Position numbers and translations under genes: made by a program. The notes beneath the pieces were generated by a model. That model was not told the DNA's origin and ran no database searches. It worked only from the letters and a program-made list of their open reading frames with translations. Positions 27,417-38,330 of a stretch of DNA of 64,000 bases are shown here, one piece after another. Numbering within the stretch: position 1 is the stretch's first letter; each line of letters begins with the position of its first letter. This DNA comes from Schaalia dentiphila ATCC 17982 (lineage in GTDB: Bacteria; Actinomycetota; Actinomycetes; Actinomycetales; Actinomycetaceae), in the NCBI RefSeq assembly GCF_000154225.1, contig NZ_DS264586.1, forward strand, positions 1,828,527 to 1,892,526, given 5' to 3'.

Positions 27417-28999
27417 TTGGCGCCTCCTTCGATCGAAGCGGTGTCATCGGCGTCGTCTGCGAGGATCTGAGCGACCGCCGCGTGGGTGTCCACCGGGCGG
27501 TGCTTCCACGGGATGAGAGTGAAAATCAGAGACGCGATGACCGCGACCGCCACAGAACCCCAGCCGAAGATCAGCACGTAGCTACTGGGGTAGCTCTCGT
27601 AGCCCTGCTTCAGGACCTGCACGATCGACATCGCCATCATGACGAAGAGGACGACCGGGATGACGATGCCAACGAGGGGCTCCCAGAGCTTGGGGACCTT
27701 CACGCTGGACACCGAATTGATGTGTGCACGGAGCACCCCGAGGCGGGGGCCGGCGACTGCGCACAGGACGGCAAACATGATTGCCGAGGACACGACGCCA
27801 ACCGAGTTGATGAAGTTGTCGACGATGTCGAGGTTGTTCAGGCCCGATCGGGTGCCGAAGAGCACCAGCGAAATAACGGTCGCAGGGACGCCAAGAACCA
27901 GAGCGGAGCGAGCGGGCGACCAACCGAACTTGTCCTGCAGGCCACCGGAAACGACCTGAAGCAGGGAGAGCAGAGAGGTGACACCGGCCAGAACGAGGGA
28001 CGAGAAGAAGAGCACGCCGAAGAGGGGCCCACCGGGCATCATCGAAATGATCTTCGGGAAGGTCACGAAGGAGAGGATCGGGCCAGTCAGGCCCTCAACC
28101 TCGGACACGCTGACGCCACCCTGGTGCGCCATGAAGCCGATGGCACTGAAGACACCAATGCCAGCGAGGATCTCGAAAGAGGAGTTCGCAAAGCCGGCGA
28201 CCAAAGCGGTGCCCGTCAGGTTCGACTTGGGCTTCAGGTAGGAGGCGTAGGTCAGCATGATGCCGAAGCCCACGGACAGCGAGTAGAAGATCTGCGCGAA
28301 GGCAGCCAGCCACACGTTGGGGTCGGCCAGAGCGCTCCAGTTCGGGGTGAAGAAGGCGTTAAGGCCTTCGACGGCGCCCGGCAGGAAGAGTGCACGGACG
28401 ACGAGCGCAAGGAAGAGGATGACGAGGAGCGGCAGGAACACCTTGTTCGCAGCCTCGACACCCTTGGACAGGCCGCGGCCAATCACGAAAAGGACGAGAA
28501 CCCACACGAGAGCAAGCGGGATCATGACCGCCCATGCCGGCGCCCACGAGAAGGTGTCGCCAGGAACCTTCTCAAGGAAGGATTCCAGGAAGAAGGTCGT
28601 CGGGTCGGCGCCCCAGGTCTCATTCACGGAGTAGATCGTGTACTGCACGCCCCACGCGAGGACCGCACCGTAGTAGACCATGATGACGAAGCAGACGAAG
28701 GTCTGGAACCATCCGACGAACTCGCCGCCGCCGATGATCTTACGCAGCGCCCACGGCGGTGAACCGCGGAACTTGTGGCCGACCGCGTAGTCGAGCCACA
28801 GCATGGGGATACCGACGAAGACGAGGGCAACCAGGTACGGAACCAGGAAGGCTCCGCCGCCGTTGGAGTAGGAGACGCCGGGGAAACGCCAGATGTTGCC
28901 CAGGCCGATGGCCGAGCCGATGGCTGCCAGGAGGAAGCCTGTCTGGCCGCTCCACGAGTCGCGCGCGCGGGGCGCGGATTTGGATGCGGAGGATGACAT
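27413..28999 (-). CDS. metP: Sodium-dependent amino acid symporter, MetP-like (NSS family)
   Basis: 528-residue polytopic membrane protein of the neurotransmitter:sodium symporter family. The first helix has the signature GSAIGLGNIWRFPGVSYSNG with unwound substrate/sodium site. Some twelve hydrophobic segments follow. Together with the overlapping metS it probably imports methionine or alanine with Na+. The ATG at 28999 follows AAGGAA. The preceding 29000-29183 gap is relatively AT-rich and probably holds its promoter; I could not choose one. Confidence 0.9.
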   Translation of the reverse strand: MSSSASKSAPRARDSWSGQTGFLLAAIGSAIGLGNIWRFPGVSYSNGGGAFLVPYLVALVFVGIPMLWLDYAVGHKFRGSPPWALRKIIGGGEFVGWFQTFVCFVIMVYYGAVLAWGVQYTIYSVNETWGADPTTFFLESFLEKVPGDTFSWAPAWAVMIPLALVWVLVLFVIGRGLSKGVEAANKVFLPLLVILFLALVVRALFLPGAVEGLNAFFTPNWSALADPNVWLAAFAQIFYSLSVGFGIMLTYASYLKPKSNLTGTALVAGFANSSFEILAGIGVFSAIGFMAHQGGVSVSEVEGLTGPILSFVTFPKIISMMPGGPLFGVLFFSSLVLAGVTSLLSLLQVVSGGLQDKFGWSPARSALVLGVPATVISLVLFGTRSGLNNLDIVDNFINSVGVVSSAIMFAVLCAVAGPRLGVLRAHINSVSSVKVPKLWEPLVGIVIPVVLFVMMAMSIVQVLKQGYESYPSSYVLIFGWGSVAVAVIASLIFTLIPWKHRPVDTHAAVAQILADDADDTASIEGGAK

Positions 29000-29183
29000 G
29001 AAGTGAGTTCCTTGCAAACGTGTCTATTCGGGATAATTCCCAGCCAGACTAGGGCCGATACACCGGGAAGTCTCCCAGAGTCCACAATACAGAACGTGTT
29101 TTTGGCCTCTTTTTGACGGATTCTTTGCTGACGGGGGTCCACTCGAATACGCCGAGAACAGAGCTTATGCCGACAAACCCCAG

Positions 29184-30122
29184 TTAGGAAACGACCCCAA
29201 GCGCATGGAGAATCGCCGCAATTCCAACAACGACGGGCAGCGATGCAAAGGTCGTCACGAGGACCGTTCCCTGCGCGATACGCTCCCCCGCCCTGGCACG
29301 CGTGGCCGCGATGTAGGCGTTCTGCGCGGAGGGCAGCGCCGCCATGATGGTCACCGACATGAGAGCCGGACCGGTCAACCCGAGGAGCATCCCGACGCCG
29401 CACGCGATCGCGGGCTGGAGGGCGAGCTTAGCGACTACGGCGCACGCGATAGCTGGCACCCCCGCGTCGCCGGACGCCGTGCGGCGGTCCACAAGGGCGG
29501 CGCCGAAGGACAGCAGGATCATCGGGGGCGCCGCTGCCCCCAGCATGGACGTGGACACCTCGAGGAGCGTCGGCATCGACCACCCGGCCGCGGAAAAGAG
29601 GAAACCGCACGCCGCCGCAATGACCATAGGGTTGCGCACGATGACCGTCACGATGCCGCGCGCAGACGGGCGCTGGCCAGATCCGGCCAGATCCGCCAAC
29701 ACGAAGAACATCGGCGTGAAGAAACCGAGCTGAAACACCAGGATGGGCACAACCGCAGAAGCGTCACCCAGCACATAGACGGCGATCGGGATGCCAATGT
29801 ACGCGCCGTTATTGAGGGACGAGGCCATGGCCCCCAATGTGGTTTCGCCCCGCGTGAGGTGCAAGACCAGGCGGGCGACGACCACGAAGAGGAGCGCTGT
29901 GCCCGCACCCGAAGCGGCTGCCACGGCGAGCGGAGCTCCGAAAACCCCAGACGTCCCCGTCGAGACGATCGCGTGGAAGAGCATAGCCGGGGACGCCACC
30001 CAGTACGTCACCGACGCGAGAGAGCCCGCCGCCTCGGGCCCGAGGGCACCCGCGCGGCGAGCCACCCAGCCGACGCCGATGATGAGGGCGATCGAGAGGA
30101 CAGACCAGACAATCGACGCCAT
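29184..30122 (-). CDS. AEC (auxin efflux carrier) family transporter
   Basis: 312-residue membrane protein with about ten helices split by a central polar region, the AEC/BART layout. The NNGAYIGIPIAVYVLG region resembles the conserved first-half motif of malonate/auxin carriers. The substrate is unknown; characterised bacterial relatives move malate, malonate or other small acids. It begins 16 bases after the glf stop, so it may be co-transcribed with glf. Confidence 0.85.
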   Translation of the reverse strand: MASIVWSVLSIALIIGVGWVARRAGALGPEAAGSLASVTYWVASPAMLFHAIVSTGTSGVFGAPLAVAAASGAGTALLFVVVARLVLHLTRGETTLGAMASSLNNGAYIGIPIAVYVLGDASAVVPILVFQLGFFTPMFFVLADLAGSGQRPSARGIVTVIVRNPMVIAAACGFLFSAAGWSMPTLLEVSTSMLGAAAPPMILLSFGAALVDRRTASGDAGVPAIACAVVAKLALQPAIACGVGMLLGLTGPALMSVTIMAALPSAQNAYIAATRARAGERIAQGTVLVTTFASLPVVVGIAAILHALGVVS

Positions 30123-30138
30123 ACGGAACGGTTACCGA

Positions 30139-31293
<1,155 letters not shown>

Positions 31294-31442
31294 TCACGGT
31301 AGTCAGGACAATGGTAGCGGCCCCCACCTGCGGGTGCGCCTGCATGTGATCGACGAGGCCGGGGAGCGGACTCGCGCGAAGGGCGGGGCTGCGCTCACAT
31401 ATCCTTGTTGTCATCTGTCAGTACGTCAGGGAGGGCCGGGTC

Positions 31443-32153
31443 ATGGTGCGCATCGCCGTCGTCGAGGACGAGGCCGTCTCACGCCAGCTTTTGGCCGACT
31501 ACCTCGCGCGCTACAGCGAGGAAAACGATGTCTCCTTCGACGTCACCTATTTCGAGGACGGCGGAGCCATCATCGGTGATTACAAGCCGGTCTACGACAT
31601 CATCCTCATGGACATCCAGATGACGCACGTGGATGGAATGACCGCGGCGCGCGCGATCCGCGAGGTCGACCGGGAGGTCGTCCTCGTGTTCATCACGTCA
31701 GCCGCGCAGTTCGCGATCCACGGCTACCAGGTGGGGGCACTGTCCTACCTGATGAAGCCGCTGCCCTGGTTCGCATTCTCCCAGGAACTGTCGCGGTGTC
31801 TCGAGGCCGTCGCCAAGCGGCGCCGTGCCTCGGTTCTCCTTCATTCTGGCACGTCGACCCACCGCATCGACATCGCCGACATCGTCTACGTCGAGTCGAT
31901 CAAGCACCGCCTGGACGTGCACACGGTCTCCGACACCTTCTCGATCACCTCCACCTTGAAGGCCATGGAGGAACAGCTCGCCGGGCACGACTTTTTCCGT
32001 TCAAATTCGTGCTACCTCGTCAATCTCGCCCACGTGCGCGGCGTCGCCGACCAGGAGTGCCTGATGACGGGCGGGGACAGCCTGCGTATCTCCCGGCCTC
32101 GCAAGAAAGCGTTCATGACGGCTCTGGCGAGCTTCGCGGGCGGGATCCACTGA
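31443..32153 (+). CDS. LytTR-family response regulator
   Basis: 236-residue regulator with an N-terminal receiver (acidic VVEDE, phosphoacceptor Asp57 in ILMDIQM, Thr85, Lys105 in LMKP) and a C-terminal LytTR DNA-binding domain (ILLHSG-like start, IVYVESIKHRLDVHT, FFRSNSCYLVNLAHV). The AgrA/ComE type typically controls quorum-sensing, bacteriocin or virulence genes. GGAGG precedes the ATG. The histidine kinase follows after one base. No obvious pheromone precursor gene lies beside it. Confidence 0.92.
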   Translation: MVRIAVVEDEAVSRQLLADYLARYSEENDVSFDVTYFEDGGAIIGDYKPVYDIILMDIQMTHVDGMTAARAIREVDREVVLVFITSAAQFAIHGYQVGALSYLMKPLPWFAFSQELSRCLEAVAKRRRASVLLHSGTSTHRIDIADIVYVESIKHRLDVHTVSDTFSITSTLKAMEEQLAGHDFFRSNSCYLVNLAHVRGVADQECLMTGGDSLRISRPRKKAFMTALASFAGGIH

Positions 32154-32154
32154 C

Positions 32155-33513
32155 GTGTTCGAGTCCCTTCCCGACATTCCGCGCCTGTTCACAGCCCTCT
32201 CGGAGTGGGGCGCCGCCCTCGTGTACGTCTTCGTCGTCGCGCGCTCGGCGTCGTCCAATGCCCTGAACCCGAACGCCGCTATCCCCCGCTGGCGGCTCGC
32301 CGCTGTGGCCGTCGGTGGCCTCGTGGTGCTCGTCGGCGCCCAGGAACTGCTTGGCCGCGCTCCCCTGTCCCTGTGGGTGCCGGGCATGATGACGGCGTAC
32401 GCGCTCGTGTGGTGTCTCATCCGCGTGGGAACTGCTCTGGACTGGCGCTGGGTGACGCATATGAGCGCACGTGCCTTCATCGTGGCCGAGCTCGCAGCTT
32501 CCCTCGCCTGGCAGGTCGTCGTCTACTCCCACGCCGACAAGCCCTACTGGCATCCCCTGTCATTCGGCGGTTTTGCAGCGATTTCAGCGACGTGCTTGGC
32601 CGTCGTCTACTTCTTCGAACGGCGCGTCTACCGCCAGGGGGCGCTGCCTGTTCTCCGTTACACGGACCTTGCCTCCGGCGTAGTTATCGGCATTTCAATT
32701 TTTGCTCTGTCCAACCTGAGTTTTATATCGACGGCCACCCCGTTCTCTGGAAGGTCCGGCTGGGAGGTCTTCTACATCCGCACCCTTGTGGACCTGGCGG
32801 GCTATACGATCCTGTTCGCGCAATTCGAACGTATCCAGCAAAGCGCGACCGAGCGCGAACTCGCATCCATCCAGGCCTCCCTCGACGCGCAGCACCACCA
32901 GTATCTGGCCGCCAAGGAAGATATGGAGCAGGTGGCGCGTGCCCATCACGACCTCAAGCACCAGGTGGAGGCAATTCGCGCGGAGCTAGACCCCGGACGC
33001 GCTGCGGCATCTTTTGCCGAGCTCGAATGTTCGATTGAGCAGATCGGCCAGCAGTACCACAGCGGCAATGCAGTCCTCGACGTCATCCTCACGACAAAGG
33101 GCCGTGCGTGCGCTGCAGCCGGCATTAACTTCACGGCGGTCGCTGACGGCGCCCTGCTGGGATCCATGTCATCGATGGACATTGCGACCCTGCTGGGTAA
33201 CGCCCTCGATAACGCGATCGAGGCCTCGCGGCGCGTCGACGACCCCGCCAAGCGCCTCATCAAATTAGCGCTCTTCCGTCAGGGGCAGATGGTGGTCATC
33301 CGTGTCGACAACTGGTTCGACGGGCATCTGAACACAGACGCGGGTGGTCGGCTGACGACGATTAAGCAGGACACCGTGCGTCACGGATGGGGTGTAAAGT
33401 CGATCCAATGGACGGCGCGCAAGTACAGCGGCCAGGCCGTCACGGACGTAGCAGACCACTGGTTCACGCTCACGGTGCTTCTCCCGTCCACGAACACCCA
33501 GGAGGACAAATGA
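32155..33513 (+). CDS. GHKL sensor histidine kinase (AgrC-like)
   Basis: 452-residue membrane sensor. The N-terminal ~230 residues contain about six hydrophobic helices, then a coiled-coil-like linker. The phosphoacceptor region is HHDLKHQ (His265), the N-box LLGNALDNAIEAS and the G-box HGWGVKSI, typical of HPK10/AgrC-type kinases that detect peptides at the membrane. It pairs with the preceding LytTR regulator and its stop overlaps the next gene by four bases. Confidence 0.9.
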   Translation: MFESLPDIPRLFTALSEWGAALVYVFVVARSASSNALNPNAAIPRWRLAAVAVGGLVVLVGAQELLGRAPLSLWVPGMMTAYALVWCLIRVGTALDWRWVTHMSARAFIVAELAASLAWQVVVYSHADKPYWHPLSFGGFAAISATCLAVVYFFERRVYRQGALPVLRYTDLASGVVIGISIFALSNLSFISTATPFSGRSGWEVFYIRTLVDLAGYTILFAQFERIQQSATERELASIQASLDAQHHQYLAAKEDMEQVARAHHDLKHQVEAIRAELDPGRAAASFAELECSIEQIGQQYHSGNAVLDVILTTKGRACAAAGINFTAVADGALLGSMSSMDIATLLGNALDNAIEASRRVDDPAKRLIKLALFRQGQMVVIRVDNWFDGHLNTDAGGRLTTIKQDTVRHGWGVKSIQWTARKYSGQAVTDVADHWFTLTVLLPSTNTQEDK

Positions 33514-34031
33514 CAACCATCGACACCCCCCGCCTGCACTTACGTCCCTGGAACGATACGGACGCAGCGGAGCTCTACGAGCTGGCCCGCGATCCCCGCA
33601 TCGGGATGCTGTGCGGATGGAAGCCTTTCGAGCACATCGACGACGCCCACCAGGCACTGTCCACCGTCCTGGCGACACCCGACAGCTACGCGGTGACGCT
33701 CGCGTCGACCGGTGAGATCGTGGGCTCGATCGCGCTGCGCATTGACACAGACTCCCCCGAAGCGACCGTCGCTGACATCGGATACTGGATCGGCGCACCA
33801 CACTGGGGCAACGGATACGCAACGGAGGCGGGGCACGCCATCATCGACCGCGCCCGGGAGCTGGGCGTGGAAACGATCATCTTGAAATACTTCGACGGAA
33901 ACGACGCCTCGCGACGGGTCTCAGAAAAGCTCGGCTTTGCATGGCAGAGCCGCGAGGAGGACGTGGAATACCCGCTCATCGGCAAGCGCCTCACCGTCCA
34001 CCGGACGGAACTCGTGCTCGCCAGACGCTGA
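33510..34031 (+). CDS. GNAT family N-acetyltransferase (RimJ/RimL-like)
   Basis: 173-residue acetyltransferase. It begins TPRLHLRPWNDTDA, typical of ribosomal-protein-Ser/Ala-type acetyltransferases. The acetyl-CoA site is in the DIGYWIGAPHWGNGYATEA region, with the SRRVSEKLGF helix after it. Its substrate is unknown. The ATG overlaps the stop of the kinase gene (ATGA), so it is translated with the two-component system and may be part of its function or regulated with it. Confidence 0.88.
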   Translation: MTTIDTPRLHLRPWNDTDAAELYELARDPRIGMLCGWKPFEHIDDAHQALSTVLATPDSYAVTLASTGEIVGSIALRIDTDSPEATVADIGYWIGAPHWGNGYATEAGHAIIDRARELGVETIILKYFDGNDASRRVSEKLGFAWQSREEDVEYPLIGKRLTVHRTELVLARR

Positions 34032-34040
34032 CGCCGTCCC

Positions 34041-35051
34041 TTAGTTGAAGCCGAGGACCGCCGCCGCGATCGTGTAGCCGCCGCGAACAACCGTCGGCGA
34101 CGCGTGGCGCACGAGGCCGGCGAGCAGATCCTGGCGCAGGCGATCCGTGGCCTCGGGGTTGATCTGGTCCATGGTCTCCCAGATCTGTTCCTTGAGCGCC
34201 AGGTGCTCGGGCGTGCCCGAGAGCTGAGCCATGACGGAGCAGACAACGGCGTTGATGCGCAGGTAGTGGACCATGTAGCGCCAGAGCTTGTCCTCGACCT
34301 CGGCGCGCGGAGGCAGCGCACGGGTCATCGCCTCGTTGACACGGGCAAGCTGATCCAGGCGCGTGATCATGACCTTCTCGTTGACGGACTGATCGTCACG
34401 GCCGATGAAGTAGTGATACAGGTCCACGTCCAGGTAGCGGATCGTCGAAATGTAGGGCAGCGGCACGAACGAGTACAGGTAGTCCACGTAGAACGTGTGC
34501 TCGGGCATCACCAGACCGGAGGCTCGCACGACCTCCGTGCGCATCGTCAGGGCGTGCATCATGAGGTACTGGTCGTAGCGGCAGCGGCGCAGGTCCGCCC
34601 AACCGAAGCTGCGGCCGCGAGGCAGAACGTTGCGGTAGCGGATGACGGCCTTGACCGACTTTCCCTGCTTGTCGTAGACGTAGTTGGTAACGAGCAGGTC
34701 CAGGTCGCGCCCGGCCTCGCGTTCCTCGCGCAGAACGTCGAGAACGGCGTTTGTGGCACGTCGGTCCAGCCAGTCATCGGAGTCGACGACGCGCACGTGC
34801 GTGCCGGTGGCGGCGGCGAGGCCTGCGTTGACGGCACCGCCGTGGCCCTTGTTTTCCTGGTGGATGACCTTGACGGAGGGGTAGCGAGCGGCCCACTCGT
34901 CGGCAATCTCCGTAGTGCGGTCCTTCGATCCGTCGTTGACGATGATCGCCTCAAGTTCGTCGCCGTATCCGACGAGCGTGGTCAGCGCCCGGTCGAGGTA
35001 ATCCTCGGAGTTGTAGGCGGGCACAATCACCGTCAGCAGCGGCGCGCTCAT
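34041..35051 (-). CDS. Family 2 glycosyltransferase
   Basis: 336-residue inverting GT-A glycosyltransferase. Visible parts are VIVPAYNSEDYLD, VNDGSKDRT (nucleotide sugar binding), NKGHGGAVNAGL and VDSDDWLD, which carries the metal-binding DxD-type motif. There is no transmembrane helix, so it is probably cytoplasmic, acting on a lipid-linked or surface glycan. It follows the GtrA-like gene by 31 bases on the same strand. Confidence 0.9.
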   Translation of the reverse strand: MSAPLLTVIVPAYNSEDYLDRALTTLVGYGDELEAIIVNDGSKDRTTEIADEWAARYPSVKVIHQENKGHGGAVNAGLAAATGTHVRVVDSDDWLDRRATNAVLDVLREEREAGRDLDLLVTNYVYDKQGKSVKAVIRYRNVLPRGRSFGWADLRRCRYDQYLMMHALTMRTEVVRASGLVMPEHTFYVDYLYSFVPLPYISTIRYLDVDLYHYFIGRDDQSVNEKVMITRLDQLARVNEAMTRALPPRAEVEDKLWRYMVHYLRINAVVCSVMAQLSGTPEHLALKEQIWETMDQINPEATDRLRQDLLAGLVRHASPTVVRGGYTIAAAVLGFN

Positions 35052-35082
35052 GGAGTCTCCTCTCGTGAAGTCTGCCAGTAGT

Positions 35083-35694
35083 CTACTGTGCTGCGCTGAC
35101 CTGCGCGTCCCCCTGAGAGGGTTCCTGCTTGAAGATCACTTTAAAGATGGGGAAGAACACCCAGAAGGAGATGGCGGCGTTGATGATCATCGTGATGACA
35201 TCGGCGACAGTCTCGCCGCCCGCGCCCATCGTCGCAATGGCCCACGCGTAGATCGGGTCCTTGTAGAGGACCTGAAGGGCGGCCGCCGCGATCGTGATGA
35301 CGACGTAGGCCACCGCGTACCAGAAGGCCGCCTTACCCATCGACGAGTTGGACTTGAAGGTGACGTTACGCTGTGCGAAAAAGTTGATGACCTGGGCGAT
35401 CAGCAGGGTGATCTCAACGGCGAGGAAGTACGCGAGGCCGCCGCCCCCACCCACCGACATCGAACCGGCCGAGTAGTCGAAGAGGAAGACCGTGTGCCCG
35501 TGCGAGACGCCGACCGGCAGGAACTGGAAGGCCGTATCGACGAGACTCGTGTGCGCGAAAACCGCCTTGAACGCCGGCATGAGAACCAGCTGCAGCACCG
35601 TTATGCCGTTGGAGAGGATGAAGAAGACGATGAACTGCGCGACCGTCGGGTGCTTGGATTCGAAGTTCTTCCACCACCGGGTAAGAGCCTGCAT
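35083..35694 (-). CDS. GtrA-like membrane protein
   Basis: 203-residue protein with four predicted membrane helices and the GtrA-family feature QVINFFAQRNVTFKSN between helices. GtrA-like proteins are thought to help flip polyprenyl-linked sugars or support surface polysaccharide glycosylation. Its placement before the GT2 gene fits such a pair. The upstream gene is the GH3 glycosidase, 44 bases away. Confidence 0.85.
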   Translation of the reverse strand: MQALTRWWKNFESKHPTVAQFIVFFILSNGITVLQLVLMPAFKAVFAHTSLVDTAFQFLPVGVSHGHTVFLFDYSAGSMSVGGGGGLAYFLAVEITLLIAQVINFFAQRNVTFKSNSSMGKAAFWYAVAYVVITIAAAALQVLYKDPIYAWAIATMGAGGETVADVITMIINAAISFWVFFPIFKVIFKQEPSQGDAQVSAAQ

Positions 35695-35738
35695 GAGTGT
35701 TCCTTTACGTCAGTGTGTTGTACGAGGCCGAGGCCGCG

Positions 35739-38171
35739 TCATCGGGTCTGGTCGAGTTCGCGCTGGGTGGCCTTATTCGCGCGGGCGTTGGAGATAAAGC
35801 CGAGAGCTGCTCGGGTGAGGCCCCGCAGGGGGTGTCCGTTCACGGCGAGGAGGATCGCATCCACCATGTCGGGGCTTGCCGCGCCGTTGCTCATCTTCGC
35901 GATGGCGCGGAAAGGCATGTTGAGGACGAAGAGGATGTTGAGGTCCGGGCTTCCCTTCGCGTCCGCCTTCGCTTTGAGGGCGTGGAGCTTGCGTCCGGCG
36001 ACGCGGGCGAGCCAGGTCTTGGCGCGCGTCATCTCGGACAGCGGGTCGGAGGCGACGAGGTCGTCCGCGGGGTGAGCCGTCGGGATCGTCCGTCCCAGCA
36101 GGACGGCGAACTCGCCGTTGGTGATGCCAGTAACGTCGGCGCTCAGGTAGTGGCCGAGGGCCGGGTCTATCGGCGAGGGCGTGGTTCCTTCGACCTCGAC
36201 GGTGGCGCTCAGCGGCGTATCGGAGACATTGCGTCCCACGTGGATCGTCCAGGTTCCTGCCTCGGTTTCCCAGGCTGCGCGCGACGTCTCCCAGTGCCGG
36301 AACGTGTAGCGGTCGAAGGGAATCGTGACGCTCACCGACGCTCCGGCGCCAACCTCGACTTTTGCGAAACCCTTGAGCTCGCGTGCAGGACCGAACACAC
36401 CACCGGGTGCGCTCACGTAGAGCTGGACAACCTCGGCACCGTCACGCGCAGAGGTGTTGGTGACCGTGAGGGTCACCCCCTCCTCGTTCACGGCAAGGTC
36501 GGAGTATTCAAAGCTCGAGTAGGACAGGCCGTAGCCGAAGGGGAAGGCAACGTCGACGCCCGCGGTCGTGAAGTAGCGGTAGCCGACAAATGGGCCTTCG
36601 CGGTAGTACGAGAGTGGTCCGGTCGCCGGGTACCATTCGGCGGTCGGGTGGTCCTCGTAGGAGAGCGCGTATGTTTCGGCCAGGCGTCCCGACGGATTGA
36701 CGACGCCCGTCAGGACGTCCAGCATTGCGCAGGCGCCTCCCTGCCCGGTCAGGTAACCGTTCACGAGCGCGGGCACGGACGATACCCACGGCATCTCGAC
36801 GCTCGCACCGCCGGTCAGGACGACAACGGTGCGCGGATTGGCTGCTACGACAGCCTGGATGAGGCGATCCTGGCCCTCGGACAGACGCATGTGGGGGCGG
36901 TCCAGGCCTTCGGATTCGGCCAGCTCGTCGAGACCGACGTAGACAAGCGCCACGTCGGCGCGCTCGGCGAGGGCCACGGCCTCGGCGATGAGAGCGTCAC
37001 TCGTACCGCCGTGGCGCTCATACCCGCTCGCATATCCCTCGAGAACGAGGCCTCGTGCGCCCTCTCCCCCGGCTTCAAGCAGTTCGCGCGGAGCCTCCAC
37101 ACGAGTGGGGTTGACCTGGGAGGAACCCGATCCCTGAAAGCGCGGAGTGTTGGCAAGATCGCCGATAAGGGCGACGCTCGTGCCGGGGCTCAAGGGCAGG
37201 AGATCCTCCTCGTTACGCAGGAGGGTGATCGCCTCGGAGGCAATGCGCGTAGCCAGCTCGTGGTGCTGCCCGAGGTCATAGGGCCTGGGCGCAGGCAAGC
37301 CGGCACTCGCGCTCGCGACGTTGAAGACTTCCTGGGCGCGCGCGTAGACGTCGGCCGCATCCAACTGTCCCGCCTCGACGGCCGCTACGATCTGGCGAGC
37401 ACCCGCCAGGCCGGGGGCGGGCATCTCAAGGCTTCCGCCGGCGCGCGCGGCCTCAACAGCGCTGTTCGAACCACCCCAGTCGGAGACGACCATGCCATCG
37501 AAGCCCCACTCGGTGCGCAGGATGTCGGTCAGCAGGTGCTTGTTTTCGTGCGCGTACGTGCCGTTGACGAGGTTGTAGGAGCTCATGATCGCCCGCGGCT
37601 TAGCCTCTCGGCAGACGATCTCGAAGCCGGTCAGGTAAATCTCGCGCATCGTGCGCTCATCCACGATGGAATCCGACGCCATGCGGCGCAGTTCCTGTGA
37701 GTTGACGGCGAAGTGCTTGGGGCAGGCTGCGGTACCCGTGGATTGGATTCCGTCGACGAGGCCGGCGGCCATGCGCCCGGCCAGGATCGGGTCTTCGGAG
37801 AAGTACTCGAAGTTACGCCCGCACAGCGGCGAACGCTTGATGTTGAGGCCGGGACCGAGCAAGACGTCGACACCGAGGCCTCGCGCTTCCAGCCCCAGCG
37901 CCTCGCCCATGTCGCGCGCCAGCTCCGGGTTCCACGTAGCCGCGACGGCTGAGGCCGTCGGGAAGCAGGTCGCTTTCTCGGACTCCGCGATGCCCAGGTG
38001 ATCAGCATCCCCGAGCTGGCGACGAACGCCGTGGGGACCGTCGCTCATCACGAAGGAGGGAATGCCCGCCGCGGGGATCGGGCGGGAGTCCCAGGCGCTC
38101 GAACCCGAGAGAAGCGCCGCGGCTTGCAGGAGGGTGAGGTCGTTGGTGTCCGTCAGTGCTGGATGTTCCAT
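35739..38171 (-). CDS. Glycoside hydrolase family 3 (beta-glucosidase-like)
   Basis: 810-residue GH3 enzyme. The N-terminal barrel shows DGPHGVR, GPGLNIKRSPLCGRNFEYFSED split around the active site, KHFAVNSQE and the nucleophile Asp231 in MVVSDWGG. The alpha/beta sandwich and a fibronectin III-like domain (VTLTVTNTSARDGAEVVQLY) follow. About 120 additional residues form a C-terminal extension. No signal peptide is seen, so it is probably intracellular and acts on imported beta-glucosides or similar oligosaccharides. The start is uncertain: an ATG nine codons upstream is also possible. The 667-codon plus-strand frame opposite is a shadow. Confidence 0.9.
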   Translation of the reverse strand: MEHPALTDTNDLTLLQAAALLSGSSAWDSRPIPAAGIPSFVMSDGPHGVRRQLGDADHLGIAESEKATCFPTASAVAATWNPELARDMGEALGLEARGLGVDVLLGPGLNIKRSPLCGRNFEYFSEDPILAGRMAAGLVDGIQSTGTAACPKHFAVNSQELRRMASDSIVDERTMREIYLTGFEIVCREAKPRAIMSSYNLVNGTYAHENKHLLTDILRTEWGFDGMVVSDWGGSNSAVEAARAGGSLEMPAPGLAGARQIVAAVEAGQLDAADVYARAQEVFNVASASAGLPAPRPYDLGQHHELATRIASEAITLLRNEEDLLPLSPGTSVALIGDLANTPRFQGSGSSQVNPTRVEAPRELLEAGGEGARGLVLEGYASGYERHGGTSDALIAEAVALAERADVALVYVGLDELAESEGLDRPHMRLSEGQDRLIQAVVAANPRTVVVLTGGASVEMPWVSSVPALVNGYLTGQGGACAMLDVLTGVVNPSGRLAETYALSYEDHPTAEWYPATGPLSYYREGPFVGYRYFTTAGVDVAFPFGYGLSYSSFEYSDLAVNEEGVTLTVTNTSARDGAEVVQLYVSAPGGVFGPARELKGFAKVEVGAGASVSVTIPFDRYTFRHWETSRAAWETEAGTWTIHVGRNVSDTPLSATVEVEGTTPSPIDPALGHYLSADVTGITNGEFAVLLGRTIPTAHPADDLVASDPLSEMTRAKTWLARVAGRKLHALKAKADAKGSPDLNILFVLNMPFRAIAKMSNGAASPDMVDAILLAVNGHPLRGLTRAALGFISNARANKATQRELDQTR

Positions 38172-38317
38172 CGTCGTGAACTGCCTTTCGTGCTCCATCG
38201 CCGGTATCGTCGATGGTTCCAGTGTGGACCATGGGGGTTCCCTTCCAATCGACCGTGCGCATGATTTGTCGTTTGCGGGGCGTATTCTGCACGCGCAAGA
38301 CCGGTTTCGCCCTGGGA

Positions 38318-38323
38318 TAAGAT
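38318..38323 (+). promoter_or_regulatory. -10 element of leaderless HAD hydrolase gene
   Basis: TAAGAT ends seven bases before the ATG at 38331 with no ribosome binding site. The 159-base divergent gap to the GH3 gene should also contain the GH3 promoter; I could not select it. Confidence 0.55.
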
Positions 38324-38330
38324 AGATCCT

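Noticed and set aside
31411..31429. GTCAG-TAC-GTCAG as a LytTR binding site
   Set aside because: LytTR sites are 9-bp direct repeats about 12-13 bp apart; this spacing and sequence do not match.
35697..37700. 667-codon plus-strand frame
   Set aside because: Lies opposite the GH3 gene, whose catalytic motifs are intact; no recognisable domain in the plus-strand translation.
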